A stretch of DNA of 7,701 nucleotides from an uncultured Clostridia bacterium. GTDB lineage: Bacteria > Bacillota > Clostridia > Oscillospirales > Ruminococcaceae. A program made the position numbers and the translations under genes. Where the stretch lies: contig CAMNDR010000035.1 in NCBI GenBank assembly GCA_946535685.1, positions 1 to 7,701 of the forward strand. The letters run 5' to 3'. The notes below the pieces were generated by a model, which was given only the letters and a program-made list of their open reading frames with translations, was not told the DNA's origin and did no database searches. Below are positions 1-6,189 of the stretch, piece by piece (position 1 is the stretch's first letter; every line of letters starts with the position of its first letter).

Positions 1-1831
1 CTTCCATGATGATCGGCAGGATCATCGGGCTGCGCTTGGTCTGCTCAAAAATGAAGTCAGACAGTGCATCCCGGAGCTTGCCCTTGAGCGGTGTCCACTC
101 CTTGAGCTCATAGACACTGCACTCCGCAAGCGTATGGCACAGAAGCTGCTTGGCCTGTTCCATCAGCTCCTCGGCTTCCCGCACATAGACGAATCCTCTG
201 GAGATGATATCCGGGCCGGATACGACCTCGCCGGTGGCACGGGTGATGCCGACCACGATGATGATGAGACCGTCCTCTGCCAGATGCTTTCTGTCACGCA
301 GCACGATCGAACCGACATCACCGACACCAAGACCATCCACCAGGACTCTGCCTGCGGGTGCCTGGGAAACGACCTGCAGCTTGGTGCCGTCCGTTTCGAT
401 GACATTGCCGATGGACGCCAGAAGCACATTCTCCTTCGGAATGCCCATTTCCAGCGCCAGCGTCCGGTTCTTGACCAGGTGCTTGTATTCGCCGTGCATC
501 GGGATATAGAACTTCGGCTTCACGAGCGCCAGCATGAGCTTGAGCTCCTCCTGGCAGGCGTGGCCGGATACATGCACTTCGTACATGGACTCATAGATGA
601 CCTCTGCGCCGGATTTGAGCAGCTCGTTGACGACCTTGGTCACATGCTTCTCGTTGCCGGGAATGGGGGTCGCAGAGATGATGATGAAGTCCATCGGCGT
701 GATGTTGACCTTTTTATGGTCGTGCATCGCCATGCGGGTCAGTGCCGACATCGGCTCGCCCTGGCTGCCGGTGGTGATGAGCACGATCTGCTCCGGCGGA
801 TACTGGTTCATATTCTCGATGTCGATGATGGTATTCTTCGGTACATCAAGATACCCCAGCTCCAGCGCCGTGGTGATGACATTGATCATGCTTCTGCCGA
901 GCACAGCGATCTTGCGGCCGTTCTTGGCAGCCATGTTCACGATCTGCTGGACACGGTGGATATTCGAGGAGAATGTCGCAATGATGATGCGGCGGTTTCC
1001 TGCCTTGACGAAGAGCTTCTCAAAGGAATCCCCGACCTTGCGCTCAGACTGTGTATAGCCCGGACGCTCGGCATTGGTGGAATCCGCCATCAGCGCCAGA
1101 ACGCCTCTGCTGCCCAGCTCACCGAAGCGGGCAAGGTCGATCGGGCCGCCGTCGATGGGCGTATAATCCACCTTGAAGTCGCCCGTGTGTACCAGAATGC
1201 CGGCGGGGGTATGGATCGCCATGCCCATCGAGCCGGGAATGGAGTGGTTGACCTTGATGAATTCGACCGCCATGCAGCCCATTTTCACGGTCTTGCGGGA
1301 TTCGATCACATTCAGGCTCACCTTGTTCAGGAGGCCGTGCTCCTCGAGCTTGTGCTTGATCAGGCCGATGGTCATGGATGAGCCGTAGACAGGCGCATTG
1401 ACCTTCTTCAGGAGATAGGCTAGGCCGCCGATATGATCCTCATGGCCGTGGGTGATGACGATGCCCCGCAGCTTTTCCTTATTGCGCTCCACATAGGTAA
1501 AATCCGGGATGACGATGTCCACGCCGGGCATCTCGGCATCCGGGAACGCAAGGCCGCAGTCGAGGATGAACATATCGTTTGCGCACTCGAACACGGTCAT
1601 ATTCTTTCCGATCTCGTTCAGACCGCCGAGCGGGATGATGCGCACGGGTGTGCGGCGCTGCTCATGGCTGCGCTTTGGCGCCTGCATCTGCGTGCGGGCA
1701 GGCGGCTGTGCATGGGCATGGGTCTGCGGAACTGACTTTTTCACAGACGGCTTCGGATTCTTGCCCTTGGAACGGTGGATGACATAGCGCTTTCTCTTCG
1801 GATCTGCGCCGTTCTGATTCTGATGATTCAA
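1..1831 (-). CDS. rnj: Ribonuclease J (metallo-beta-lactamase/beta-CASP), 3' end cut by the window edge
   Basis: Ribonuclease J acts in the cytoplasm as a 5'-to-3' exonuclease and endonuclease in mRNA decay and rRNA maturation. My reading of the minus strand gives an uninterrupted frame of 610 codons plus one base. The enzyme core begins near residue 63 (IPLGGLNEIGKN). The metal-binding motif HGHEDH is at residues 128-133, with H196 (NHSIPGS), D218 (HTGDF), H420 and H424 (HVSGHA), and H446 (MHGEYKH). The spacing fits B. subtilis RNase J1, whose remembered residues H74, H142, D164, H368 and H390 are offset by 54-56. The last visible residues, PMILPIIME, are the usual family ending, so the stop should lie just beyond base 1. 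The start is TTG at 1831-1829 with GAGAGG seven bases upstream. The first ~62 residues are a basic, Pro/Gln/His-rich extension absent from RNase J1. An in-frame ATG at 1999 lacks a ribosome binding site. Confidence 0.96.
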   Translation of the reverse strand, partial: MNHQNQNGADPKRKRYVIHRSKGKNPKPSVKKSVPQTHAHAQPPARTQMQAPKRSHEQRRTPVRIIPLGGLNEIGKNMTVFECANDMFILDCGLAFPDAEMPGVDIVIPDFTYVERNKEKLRGIVITHGHEDHIGGLAYLLKKVNAPVYGSSMTIGLIKHKLEEHGLLNKVSLNVIESRKTVKMGCMAVEFIKVNHSIPGSMGMAIHTPAGILVHTGDFKVDYTPIDGGPIDLARFGELGSRGVLALMADSTNAERPGYTQSERKVGDSFEKLFVKAGNRRIIIATFSSNIHRVQQIVNMAAKNGRKIAVLGRSMINVITTALELGYLDVPKNTIIDIENMNQYPPEQIVLITTGSQGEPMSALTRMAMHDHKKVNITPMDFIIISATPIPGNEKHVTKVVNELLKSGAEVIYESMYEVHVSGHACQEELKLMLALVKPKFYIPMHGEYKHLVKNRTLALEMGIPKENVLLASIGNVIETDGTKLQVVSQAPAGRVLVDGLGVGDVGSIVLRDRKHLAEDGLIIIVVGITRATGEVVSGPDIISRGFVYVREAEELMEQAKQLLCHTLAECSVYELKEWTPLKGKLRDALSDFIFEQTKRSPMILPIIME

Positions 1832-1838
1832 TATAATA

Positions 1839-1844
1839 CCTCTC
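1839..1844 (-). promoter_or_regulatory. Ribosome binding site deciding the TTG start of RNase J
   Basis: On the minus strand GAGAGG lies seven bases before TTG (1831-1829). No ATG in this frame lies close to the conserved core, so this site is the best support for the TTG start. A 6-bp hairpin at 1849-1865 ends four bases before it. Confidence 0.7.
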
Positions 1845-1848
1845 TTTT

Positions 1849-1865
1849 CACAGCATGCAGCTGTG
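1849..1865 (-). promoter_or_regulatory. Hairpin next to the RNase J ribosome binding site
   Basis: CACAGC and GCTGTG form a perfect 6-bp stem with a five-base loop. It ends four bases upstream of the GAGAGG ribosome binding site. It could influence ribosome access, or simply insulate the site from upstream structure. Confidence 0.4.
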
Positions 1866-1925
1866 CAGCGCACCGGATCGTTCCGCAGCCCGCTCACAGA
1901 TTTTTTGCAGCATCTTCGGGCACAG

Positions 1926-1952
1926 GAAAACAGAGCCACAGGATATGGCTCT
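1926..1952 (-). terminator. Terminator-like hairpin inside the RNase J leader
   Basis: On the minus strand AGAGCCA and TGGCTCT form a perfect 7-bp stem with a seven-base loop, followed by GTTTTCC. The U-tract is short and interrupted, so it is a weak intrinsic terminator at best. It lies about 95 nt before the RNase J start. It could be an attenuator, or the 3' end of a roughly 355-nt RNA starting near 2281. Confidence 0.4.
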
Positions 1953-1955
1953 TTG

Positions 1956-1984
1956 ACAGAAGTCCCGTGATTCCGGGCTTCTGT
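1956..1984 (-). other. Stem-loop in RNase J leader
   Basis: ACAGAAG (1956-1962) pairs with CTTCTGT (1978-1984). After a single-base bulge the stem continues as CCCG/CGGG around a six-base loop, giving 11 pairs in all. It lies immediately upstream, in the transcript, of the terminator-like hairpin, so the two stack in tandem. Confidence 0.55.
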
Positions 1985-2126
1985 GATATAGCGGAGCATG
2001 GTTGGGTCGTCTGCATACAGTTGCTCTTGTTCTGCCGCCGGTTTCTGCAGCGGCGTTAAGTAGGAAGCCTTCTCCGGCTTCTGTCTATACTCTGCGCTGT
2101 TGTAAACGGTCCGGTATGGATCGTTT

Positions 2127-2170
2127 GCAAGCCGCCGTCTGTGACGGCTTGCGGCGCAATGCGCCGCAAG
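2127..2170 (-). other. Two overlapping, mutually exclusive stem-loops in the RNase J leader
   Basis: One stem pairs 2148-2157 with 2161-2170 (CTTGCGGCGC/GCGCCGCAAG, 10 bp, three-base loop). The other pairs 2127-2133 and 2137-2139 with 2143-2152 (10 bp with a three-base bulge). They share bases 2148-2152, so they cannot both form fully. A 7-bp pairing, 2103-2109 with 2175-2181, encloses both. This arrangement is common in RNA switches, but no ligand or trigger can be named. Confidence 0.5.
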
Positions 2171-2251
2171 CGCTCCGTTTATGCTTGCCTTTGCAAAGAG
2201 GCAAGTATATCATTTAAGGCAATACTGCCATAAATTCCGTTCAGGCTCTCC

Positions 2252-2279
2252 GTATCCGGAAAAACGGGTACAGGGATAC
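2252..2279 (-). other. Stem-loop at the predicted 5' end of the RNase J transcript
   Basis: GTATCC (2252-2257) is complementary to GGATAC (2274-2279). This would form a hairpin within the first few bases of the RNA made from the promoter at 2288-2316. An alternative inner CCG/CGG pairing is possible. The start site is inferred from the promoter, not observed. Confidence 0.4.
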
Positions 2280-2287
2280 ATACTAAT

Positions 2288-2316
2288 ATTATATATGAAT
2301 TGCCTGCTTTTGTCAA
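2288..2316 (-). promoter_or_regulatory. Perfect consensus sigma-A promoter driving the RNase J leader
   Basis: On the minus strand the -35 box TTGACA occupies 2316-2311 and the -10 box TATAAT occupies 2293-2288. They are separated by exactly 17 bases. Transcription should start near 2281 and run leftward to RNase J. A full match in both boxes at optimal spacing predicts strong constitutive initiation, so any control would act after initiation. Confidence 0.88.
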
Positions 2317-2411
2317 GCACTTCCGGGACGGTGTCCTGCAGATTTGGCAGTTTGGCTAAAATTACAGCATTTTCCGTGCAGCCTTGCATCACGGGATGCC
2401 CCTACCCCCAG

Positions 2412-2433
2412 CCCCTCCCCCGAGGGGGAGGGG
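2412..2433. repeat. GC-rich perfect palindrome in the intergenic region
   Basis: CCCCTCCCCC (2412-2421) is followed after GA by its exact complement GGGGGAGGGG (2424-2433). It lies 54 bases past the stop of the minus-strand operon, but no T-run follows on either strand, so it is not a classical intrinsic terminator. Flanking C-rich and G-rich tracts (2401-2410, 2440-2446) can pair in other ways. It may be one copy of a dispersed intergenic repeat. The rest of 2317-2486 shows no feature I can support. Confidence 0.5.
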
Positions 2434-2486
2434 AGTAAGCGGGGGCTGCGCGCTGCACGCACAGATGTTGCTCATTTCAAAGCCGG

Positions 2487-4343
2487 TCACCTGCCGGAGC
2501 GCTCGGCTTCCCGGAGGCGCTGCTCCCAGGCAGTGCAGAGCTCGGATGCGGCTTCCATGGAATCGCCATGTGCCTGCACCCGGACAAGCCGGCTGTGAGA
2601 CGGGAGCTCGATGCGCATGCCCGGAGCAGCGTAGCGGCGCAGTGACTCCACCTGCTGGCGGGTAAGCGATGTGACGGCGGTACGCCGGATCGTGTACATC
2701 TCCGGGAGCAGCGCTGCCGCCTGCGCAAGTGTCAGCTTCCGGGCATCAAGCACCCGCAGCACATGTGCAAACAGCCGCACGCCATCCGTGAGGATGCCCT
2801 GCCGGGATGCCAGTTCCGATGCCGTGACCGATGCAGGAAGCTGCCGCAGGATACGGATGCTCTCCCGCATGGCAAACTGCTCCGCTGCCGGGTGAAAATC
2901 TGCCGGCAGAACACACGGTTCTCCCTGCGCTGCGACCGACAGCGCCGCAATCAGTAGGAGCTGCTCCTTCGTGAGCATGCCCGCTTCCGGTGTGAAAGCG
3001 CTGGCACCCGTGCCGTCGGCAGTCAGCGTCAGCGTGATCTGCCCGCCTGTTCCGCCTGCAAAGATCCGCTCTGCTGCATGCCGGAGCATAGGCTCTCCGC
3101 AGCTCACTGCGATCTCCGGATGCTGAGCCGGCACCAGCGCACGGCATTGCTCCTCCCACAGCGGCAGAAGTCCTGCTGCATCTGAGAGCATCCCCTCGTC
3201 CACGATCCGCTCGGACAGCTCCGCATCGAGCGCCTGCTGGAGCCGTTCTGTCTGTGCATCCTGCAGCGCAGCACCGTCCCTGCCATAGGGCAGCAGCCGG
3301 ATGATCCCGCTGCCGGATGCGCAAAGACAGGCACCGCACCCCGTCATGCGCCCGATATAGAATAGCTGTGACAGGGCGCAGCTCCCGGCATACCAGACCC
3401 TTGCACCCTGTGAAACGGCTCCGGCTGCCGCCGCCATCGCAAGGCTCTCCCCGGCCTTGTCTGTGCATCCGACGGCGACCGCATCCGCCAGCACGCACAT
3501 CGCCGCCCCTGCACGGAGTGCTGCGGCAGGCGTGTTCCATTTCGGATCCTGCCAGCAGATGCCGTCCTCCGGCTCCACCTGCAGCATGCGGCGCTGCAGG
3601 CTTTTTCCCGAATAGACCGCGCCTTCGGGGATCACTGCATTCTGCAGCACGGTATCACGATCCACGAGCGCCCTGCGGCAGATCACACAGTCCTCCAGCA
3701 CAGCTCCTGCGCCGATCTGCACGCCGTCGCCGAGGATACAGCCGGAAAGCTGCGCTCCTGCGCCGATCACGCAGTCTGCGCCGATGACCGTCCGGCTGTC
3801 GGCAGCGGCATCCCTGCCGAAATGAACGCCCTCGGCGATCCGCTGCACCGTGCCGGTTTCGAGCAGACGCTGCTGCAGCGCACGATAGCTGCCGGGGTTG
3901 TCCGCATGATAAAAATGTGCATTTCCCGGCACTTCCGCCTTTTCCGGCGAGAGAAATGCAGAGCCTGCCGGATGCAGCTCCGCTTCGGCAAAGCTGCCGT
4001 CCGGCGTGAATAGCCGCACGGCTTCTCTGCCGCAGAGCGCATAAAGCTCGCCCATCTCCCATTCCGGCACGCACAGTCTGCGCAGGAGCAGCGAGGGCGT
4101 ATCTGACCGGACTGCCGTCAGGGAGCGGGCAAACCGTACCGGCATCCGCAGATGCATGCTGTCAAGCATCCGCCGGATGCGCCGGTCTGCCGCAAGGAGC
4201 ACCGCCGCTTCAAAGCCGCTGCGTTCGAGATAGCGCAGGAGACGTGCGAGCAGCGGCTCGTTGCAGACCGGCAGGAGCGCTTCGGGACAGTCCTGCAGGG
4301 GGATACATTCGGTCATTTTGTCACAGAACAGGATCGCTTGCAT
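2487..4343 (-). CDS. Degenerate nucleotidyltransferase / beta-helix / phosphohexomutase-like fusion
   Basis: The 618-residue protein resembles the three-part fusions of a sugar-1-phosphate nucleotidyltransferase, a left-handed beta-helix and a phosphoglucomutase/phosphomannomutase domain. Residues 1-155 follow the transferase layout (MQAILF at the start, PEALLPVCNEPLL at 20-32, HFYHADNPGSYRALQ at 143-157). Residues ~185-245 carry hexapeptide repeats (VIGADCVIGAGAQL). Residues ~270-615 follow the mutase layout. The key motifs are altered: the GGxGTR phosphate loop reads CDKMTE (7-12) and the PKPL lysine is missing. The mutase TASHNP reads CASGSG (341-346), the metal loop DGDGDR reads DGTGAS (443-448), and the C-terminal RPSGTEP reads LPSHSRL (580-586). 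Catalysis is therefore doubtful. It is also shorter than the ~800 residues I recall for related clostridial proteins. The reading frame is intact. The start is ATG with an AGGCGG-type site upstream, overlapping the transporter gene by 31 bases. A regulatory or scaffold role is possible but unproven. Confidence 0.82.
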   Translation of the reverse strand: MQAILFCDKMTECIPLQDCPEALLPVCNEPLLARLLRYLERSGFEAAVLLAADRRIRRMLDSMHLRMPVRFARSLTAVRSDTPSLLLRRLCVPEWEMGELYALCGREAVRLFTPDGSFAEAELHPAGSAFLSPEKAEVPGNAHFYHADNPGSYRALQQRLLETGTVQRIAEGVHFGRDAAADSRTVIGADCVIGAGAQLSGCILGDGVQIGAGAVLEDCVICRRALVDRDTVLQNAVIPEGAVYSGKSLQRRMLQVEPEDGICWQDPKWNTPAAALRAGAAMCVLADAVAVGCTDKAGESLAMAAAAGAVSQGARVWYAGSCALSQLFYIGRMTGCGACLCASGSGIIRLLPYGRDGAALQDAQTERLQQALDAELSERIVDEGMLSDAAGLLPLWEEQCRALVPAQHPEIAVSCGEPMLRHAAERIFAGGTGGQITLTLTADGTGASAFTPEAGMLTKEQLLLIAALSVAAQGEPCVLPADFHPAAEQFAMRESIRILRQLPASVTASELASRQGILTDGVRLFAHVLRVLDARKLTLAQAAALLPEMYTIRRTAVTSLTRQQVESLRRYAAPGMRIELPSHSRLVRVQAHGDSMEAASELCTAWEQRLREAERSGR

Positions 4344-5647
4344 GGAGAAACCGCCTTTCCTTCTTTTTGAGAAGTATAGACAGTCTGCGGCGCATTATGC
4401 AGCGGATACAGCAGCAGGATCCCCGGCAGATTGCAATAGGCCATGCAGGCATTGGCGATGTCAGCGAGCATCCAGACGGCTTCCAGCCGCAGCATCGCTC
4501 CGGGCAGCACGGCGATGCAGAACAGGATCCGGTATGCCGTCAGAAACCGTCCGCCGGTCAGGCTCTGCAGCGCAGTGCTGCCGCAATAGCTCCAGCCGAC
4601 CAGTGTGCAGAGGGCAAATACGGCGATGACAGGCGGCAGGATACCATCCGCCGCCGTTCCGATGCCGATGCGGAACGCCTGCAGGACGAGCGCTGCGCCG
4701 TCTGCACTGTCTGCGCCGCTGCAGAGCACTGCCAGTGCCGTTGCCGTACAGCAGACGAAGGTATCTGCAAAGACCTCAAGCATTCCGCATGCGCCGAGAA
4801 ATGCCGGATCATCGCCGTCCGCCTCACCATGCAGCAGACCGCTGCTGCCAAGCCCCGCCTCATTTGAGAATACGCCGCGCCGCACGCCGACTGTCACCGC
4901 ACGCTGCACGGCTGCACCCGAAATGCCGCCTGTAAGCGCATCCATGCCGAAAGCGCCCCGGAGGATCGCCGAAAACGCGCCCGGAAGCTGCGCTCTGCAG
5001 CGGAGGATCACCGCACCTGCAGCGATCAGATAGACGATGCTCACCGCCGGAACGGCAGCAGCGGCAAATTTCCCGATGCGCCCTGCGCCGCCGAGGATCA
5101 CGAGTGCCGTCAGACCTGCAGCGGCCATGCCCGTGAGGAGCGGCGGCACATGCCAGGCCGCCTGCAGCGTCTGCGCCATCGCATGGCTCTGGGTCATGTT
5201 GCCCATGCCGAAGGATGCCGCCGTGCAGCACACCGCAAAGCATCCCGCAAGCCGGGGACTTTGCAGGCCATAGCGCAGATAGGCTGCTGCACCCGCTGCA
5301 CCGTTCTGACGGAAGTGACAGCCGAGGACATTTTCCGCATAGATCAGCCCCATTCCGAGCAGAGCCGCCATCCACATCCAGAATACTGCCCCGGCACCGC
5401 CGAGCGTGAGTGCGGTGGCAACACCGGCAATATTCCCCGTGCCCATTGCTGCAGCAAGCGAGGTCATGCATGCCTGGAACGGCGTATGCGCATGGCTTTT
5501 GCTGCGTTCCCGGCGGGAGAACAGCAGCCGGAGACTCCGGAACGGCGCCCATCTGTCCCGCACAAGGCAATAGGCACCCGTCCCGAGGAGCAGCCCGACA
5601 AGTCCGCTGCCCCAGAGAAGACGGCTTACCGTCGAAAGAAAATGCAT
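4313..5647 (-). CDS. AGCS-family sodium:alanine/glycine symporter
   Basis: This 444-residue membrane protein belongs to the alanine/glycine:cation symporter family (TC 2.A.25; AlsT/DagA type), which imports small neutral amino acids with sodium or protons. Family signatures are MGTGNIAGVATAL at 68-80, GMGNMTQSHAMAQ at 147-159, FSNEAGLGSS at 260-269 and GWSYCG at 351-356. The usual forms of the second and fourth are closer to GNxVQANS and GWSYYGE, so this copy is slightly divergent and its exact substrate is uncertain. About ten or eleven hydrophobic segments span the chain, and the length is normal or slightly short. The start is ATG with AAGGGGG seven bases upstream. It is the first gene of a two-gene operon: its stop (TGA at 4315-4313) lies inside the start of the next gene, suggesting translational coupling. 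Confidence 0.93.
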   Translation of the reverse strand: MHFLSTVSRLLWGSGLVGLLLGTGAYCLVRDRWAPFRSLRLLFSRRERSKSHAHTPFQACMTSLAAAMGTGNIAGVATALTLGGAGAVFWMWMAALLGMGLIYAENVLGCHFRQNGAAGAAAYLRYGLQSPRLAGCFAVCCTAASFGMGNMTQSHAMAQTLQAAWHVPPLLTGMAAAGLTALVILGGAGRIGKFAAAAVPAVSIVYLIAAGAVILRCRAQLPGAFSAILRGAFGMDALTGGISGAAVQRAVTVGVRRGVFSNEAGLGSSGLLHGEADGDDPAFLGACGMLEVFADTFVCCTATALAVLCSGADSADGAALVLQAFRIGIGTAADGILPPVIAVFALCTLVGWSYCGSTALQSLTGGRFLTAYRILFCIAVLPGAMLRLEAVWMLADIANACMAYCNLPGILLLYPLHNAPQTVYTSQKEGKAVSPCKRSCSVTK

Positions 5648-5676
5648 CGGCGTTCCCCCTTTTCTCCCGGATTCCC

Positions 5677-5705
5677 TTGCATTCGCCCTCTCCGTATGCT
5701 ATAAT
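5677..5705 (+). promoter_or_regulatory. Sigma-A promoter with extended -10 for the PH-domain gene pair
   Basis: TTGCAT (5677-5682) and TATAAT (5700-5705) are 17 bases apart, and TG at 5697-5698 adds an extended -10. The expected start is near 5712, giving a leader of about 30 nt before the ATG at 5743. The B. subtilis ydbST genes are reported to be under sigma-W, whereas this looks like an ordinary housekeeping promoter. Confidence 0.75.
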
Positions 5706-5729
5706 AGAAGCAGAATGATCCTGCCGGAA
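5701..5729 (-). promoter_or_regulatory. Possible divergent promoter for the transporter operon
   Basis: On the minus strand TATTAT (5706-5701) overlaps the plus-strand -10 almost exactly. Seventeen bases upstream is TTCCGG, a poor -35 match. The transporter operon needs a promoter in the 95-base gap and this is the best candidate, with a leader of about 50 nt. The weak -35 keeps confidence low. Confidence 0.3.
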
Positions 5730-5735
5730 AGGAGG
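5728..5735 (+). promoter_or_regulatory. Strong ribosome binding site of the YdbS-like gene
   Basis: AAAGGAGG is a near-complete anti-16S match seven bases before the ATG at 5743. It fixes the start of the first PH-domain gene. Confidence 0.8.
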
Positions 5736-5742
5736 GGCGCAG

Positions 5743-6189
5743 ATGAAGGAATTCCATGCTGAACGATCCGCATTGTGGACGATCATGCTGACCGTCTGTC
5801 TGGCGGCTGCCGGGCTGATCGCCGCTGCCGGTGCCGTGCTTGACCGCTGGCCGAATGTGATGTGGGGCGCGATCGTCGTGGTGGGCGTGATCGCTGCGAT
5901 CCCCGCTTTCTGCGTCCTGCCGCTGTATTTCCGGATGCTGAGCTGCACGGTCACATCCTCCAGCATCACCGTCACTGCCGGGATCCTGTTCCGGCGGGCG
6001 CAGTCCGTGCGGTTTGAACGTGTGCAGTTCGTGCAGATCGTGTCCGGGCCGTTTGACGGGACCCTCGGACTGAATTTCGTGGTGCTGCATCTGTACGGCG
6101 GCCATCTGACCGTGCCCTTCCTGAGCCGGGATGACCGGGAGGCGTTTGCGGCACTGCTCCAGCAGAAGGGGGTATTCCATGCGCCGTGA
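5743..6189 (+). CDS. YdbS-like membrane protein with one bacterial PH (bPH_2/DUF304) domain
   Basis: The 148-residue protein has two hydrophobic segments (about 11-32 and 40-62) forming a hairpin in the membrane. A bPH_2 domain follows at about 65-142, recognisable from YFRMLSCTVTSSSITVTAG, then RAQSVRFERVQFVQIVSGPF, and the GLNFVVLHLYGG strand near 109-120. Size and order match B. subtilis YdbS. The YdbS/YdbT pair is known there as a sigma-W-controlled system giving resistance to antimicrobial compounds made by other bacilli. Its biochemical activity is not established. The gene overlaps the start of the next by 11 bases, so the two proteins are probably made together and form a complex. The call rests on architecture and motif resemblance; function here is by analogy. 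Confidence 0.85.
   Translation: MKEFHAERSALWTIMLTVCLAAAGLIAAAGAVLDRWPNVMWGAIVVVGVIAAIPAFCVLPLYFRMLSCTVTSSSITVTAGILFRRAQSVRFERVQFVQIVSGPFDGTLGLNFVVLHLYGGHLTVPFLSRDDREAFAALLQQKGVFHAP

Larger units (their letters stand above)
1832..2281 (-). promoter_or_regulatory. Long structured 5' leader of RNase J mRNA (or leader plus small RNA)
   Basis: If transcription starts just past the perfect promoter at 2288-2316, about 450 nt precede the RNase J start codon. Read by eye, the stretch holds many inverted repeats. These are GTATCC/GGATAC at 2252-2279 (the 5' end of the RNA), CTTGCC/GGCAAG at 2184-2205, and a 10-bp stem at 2148-2170. A competing stem lies at 2127-2152, and a 7-bp pairing TAAACGG/CCGTTTA (2103-2109 with 2175-2181) encloses these last two. 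Further stems lie at 2064-2081 (GAAGCC/GGCTTC), 1956-1984 (ACAGAAG/CTTCTGT plus four more pairs), 1932-1952 and 1849-1865. I did not recognise a known class: no T-box, tmRNA, SRP RNA or RNase P signature was seen. No convincing short gene was found. The structure is seen in the sequence; a regulatory role is inferred. Confidence 0.6.

Noticed and set aside
134..1381. A 415-codon open frame on the plus strand
   Set aside because: It lies entirely antisense to RNase J, whose catalytic motifs are clear on the minus strand. The product is His/Asp/Arg-rich with no recognisable domain, typical of a shadow frame.
1829..1999. ATG at 1999 as an alternative RNase J start adding 56 residues
   Set aside because: It is in frame with no stop between, but has no ribosome binding site. 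The extra segment is formed by the leader hairpins, and TTG at 1831 has a well-placed GAGAGG.
1832..2281. T-box, tmRNA, RNase P RNA or SRP RNA as the identity of the leader
   Set aside because: None of the diagnostic sequences of these classes was found on the minus strand by eye.
1775..2438. Several short plus-strand frames and a 60-codon minus-strand frame (2210-2392) in the intergenic region
   Set aside because: They lack convincing ribosome binding sites or recognisable composition, and they overlap the consensus promoter and the hairpins.
6131..6178. Upstream ATG extending the YdbT-like protein by 16 residues
   Set aside because: It lies inside the preceding gene with no ribosome binding site; ATG at 6179 has AGGGGG at proper spacing and gives the usual short overlap.
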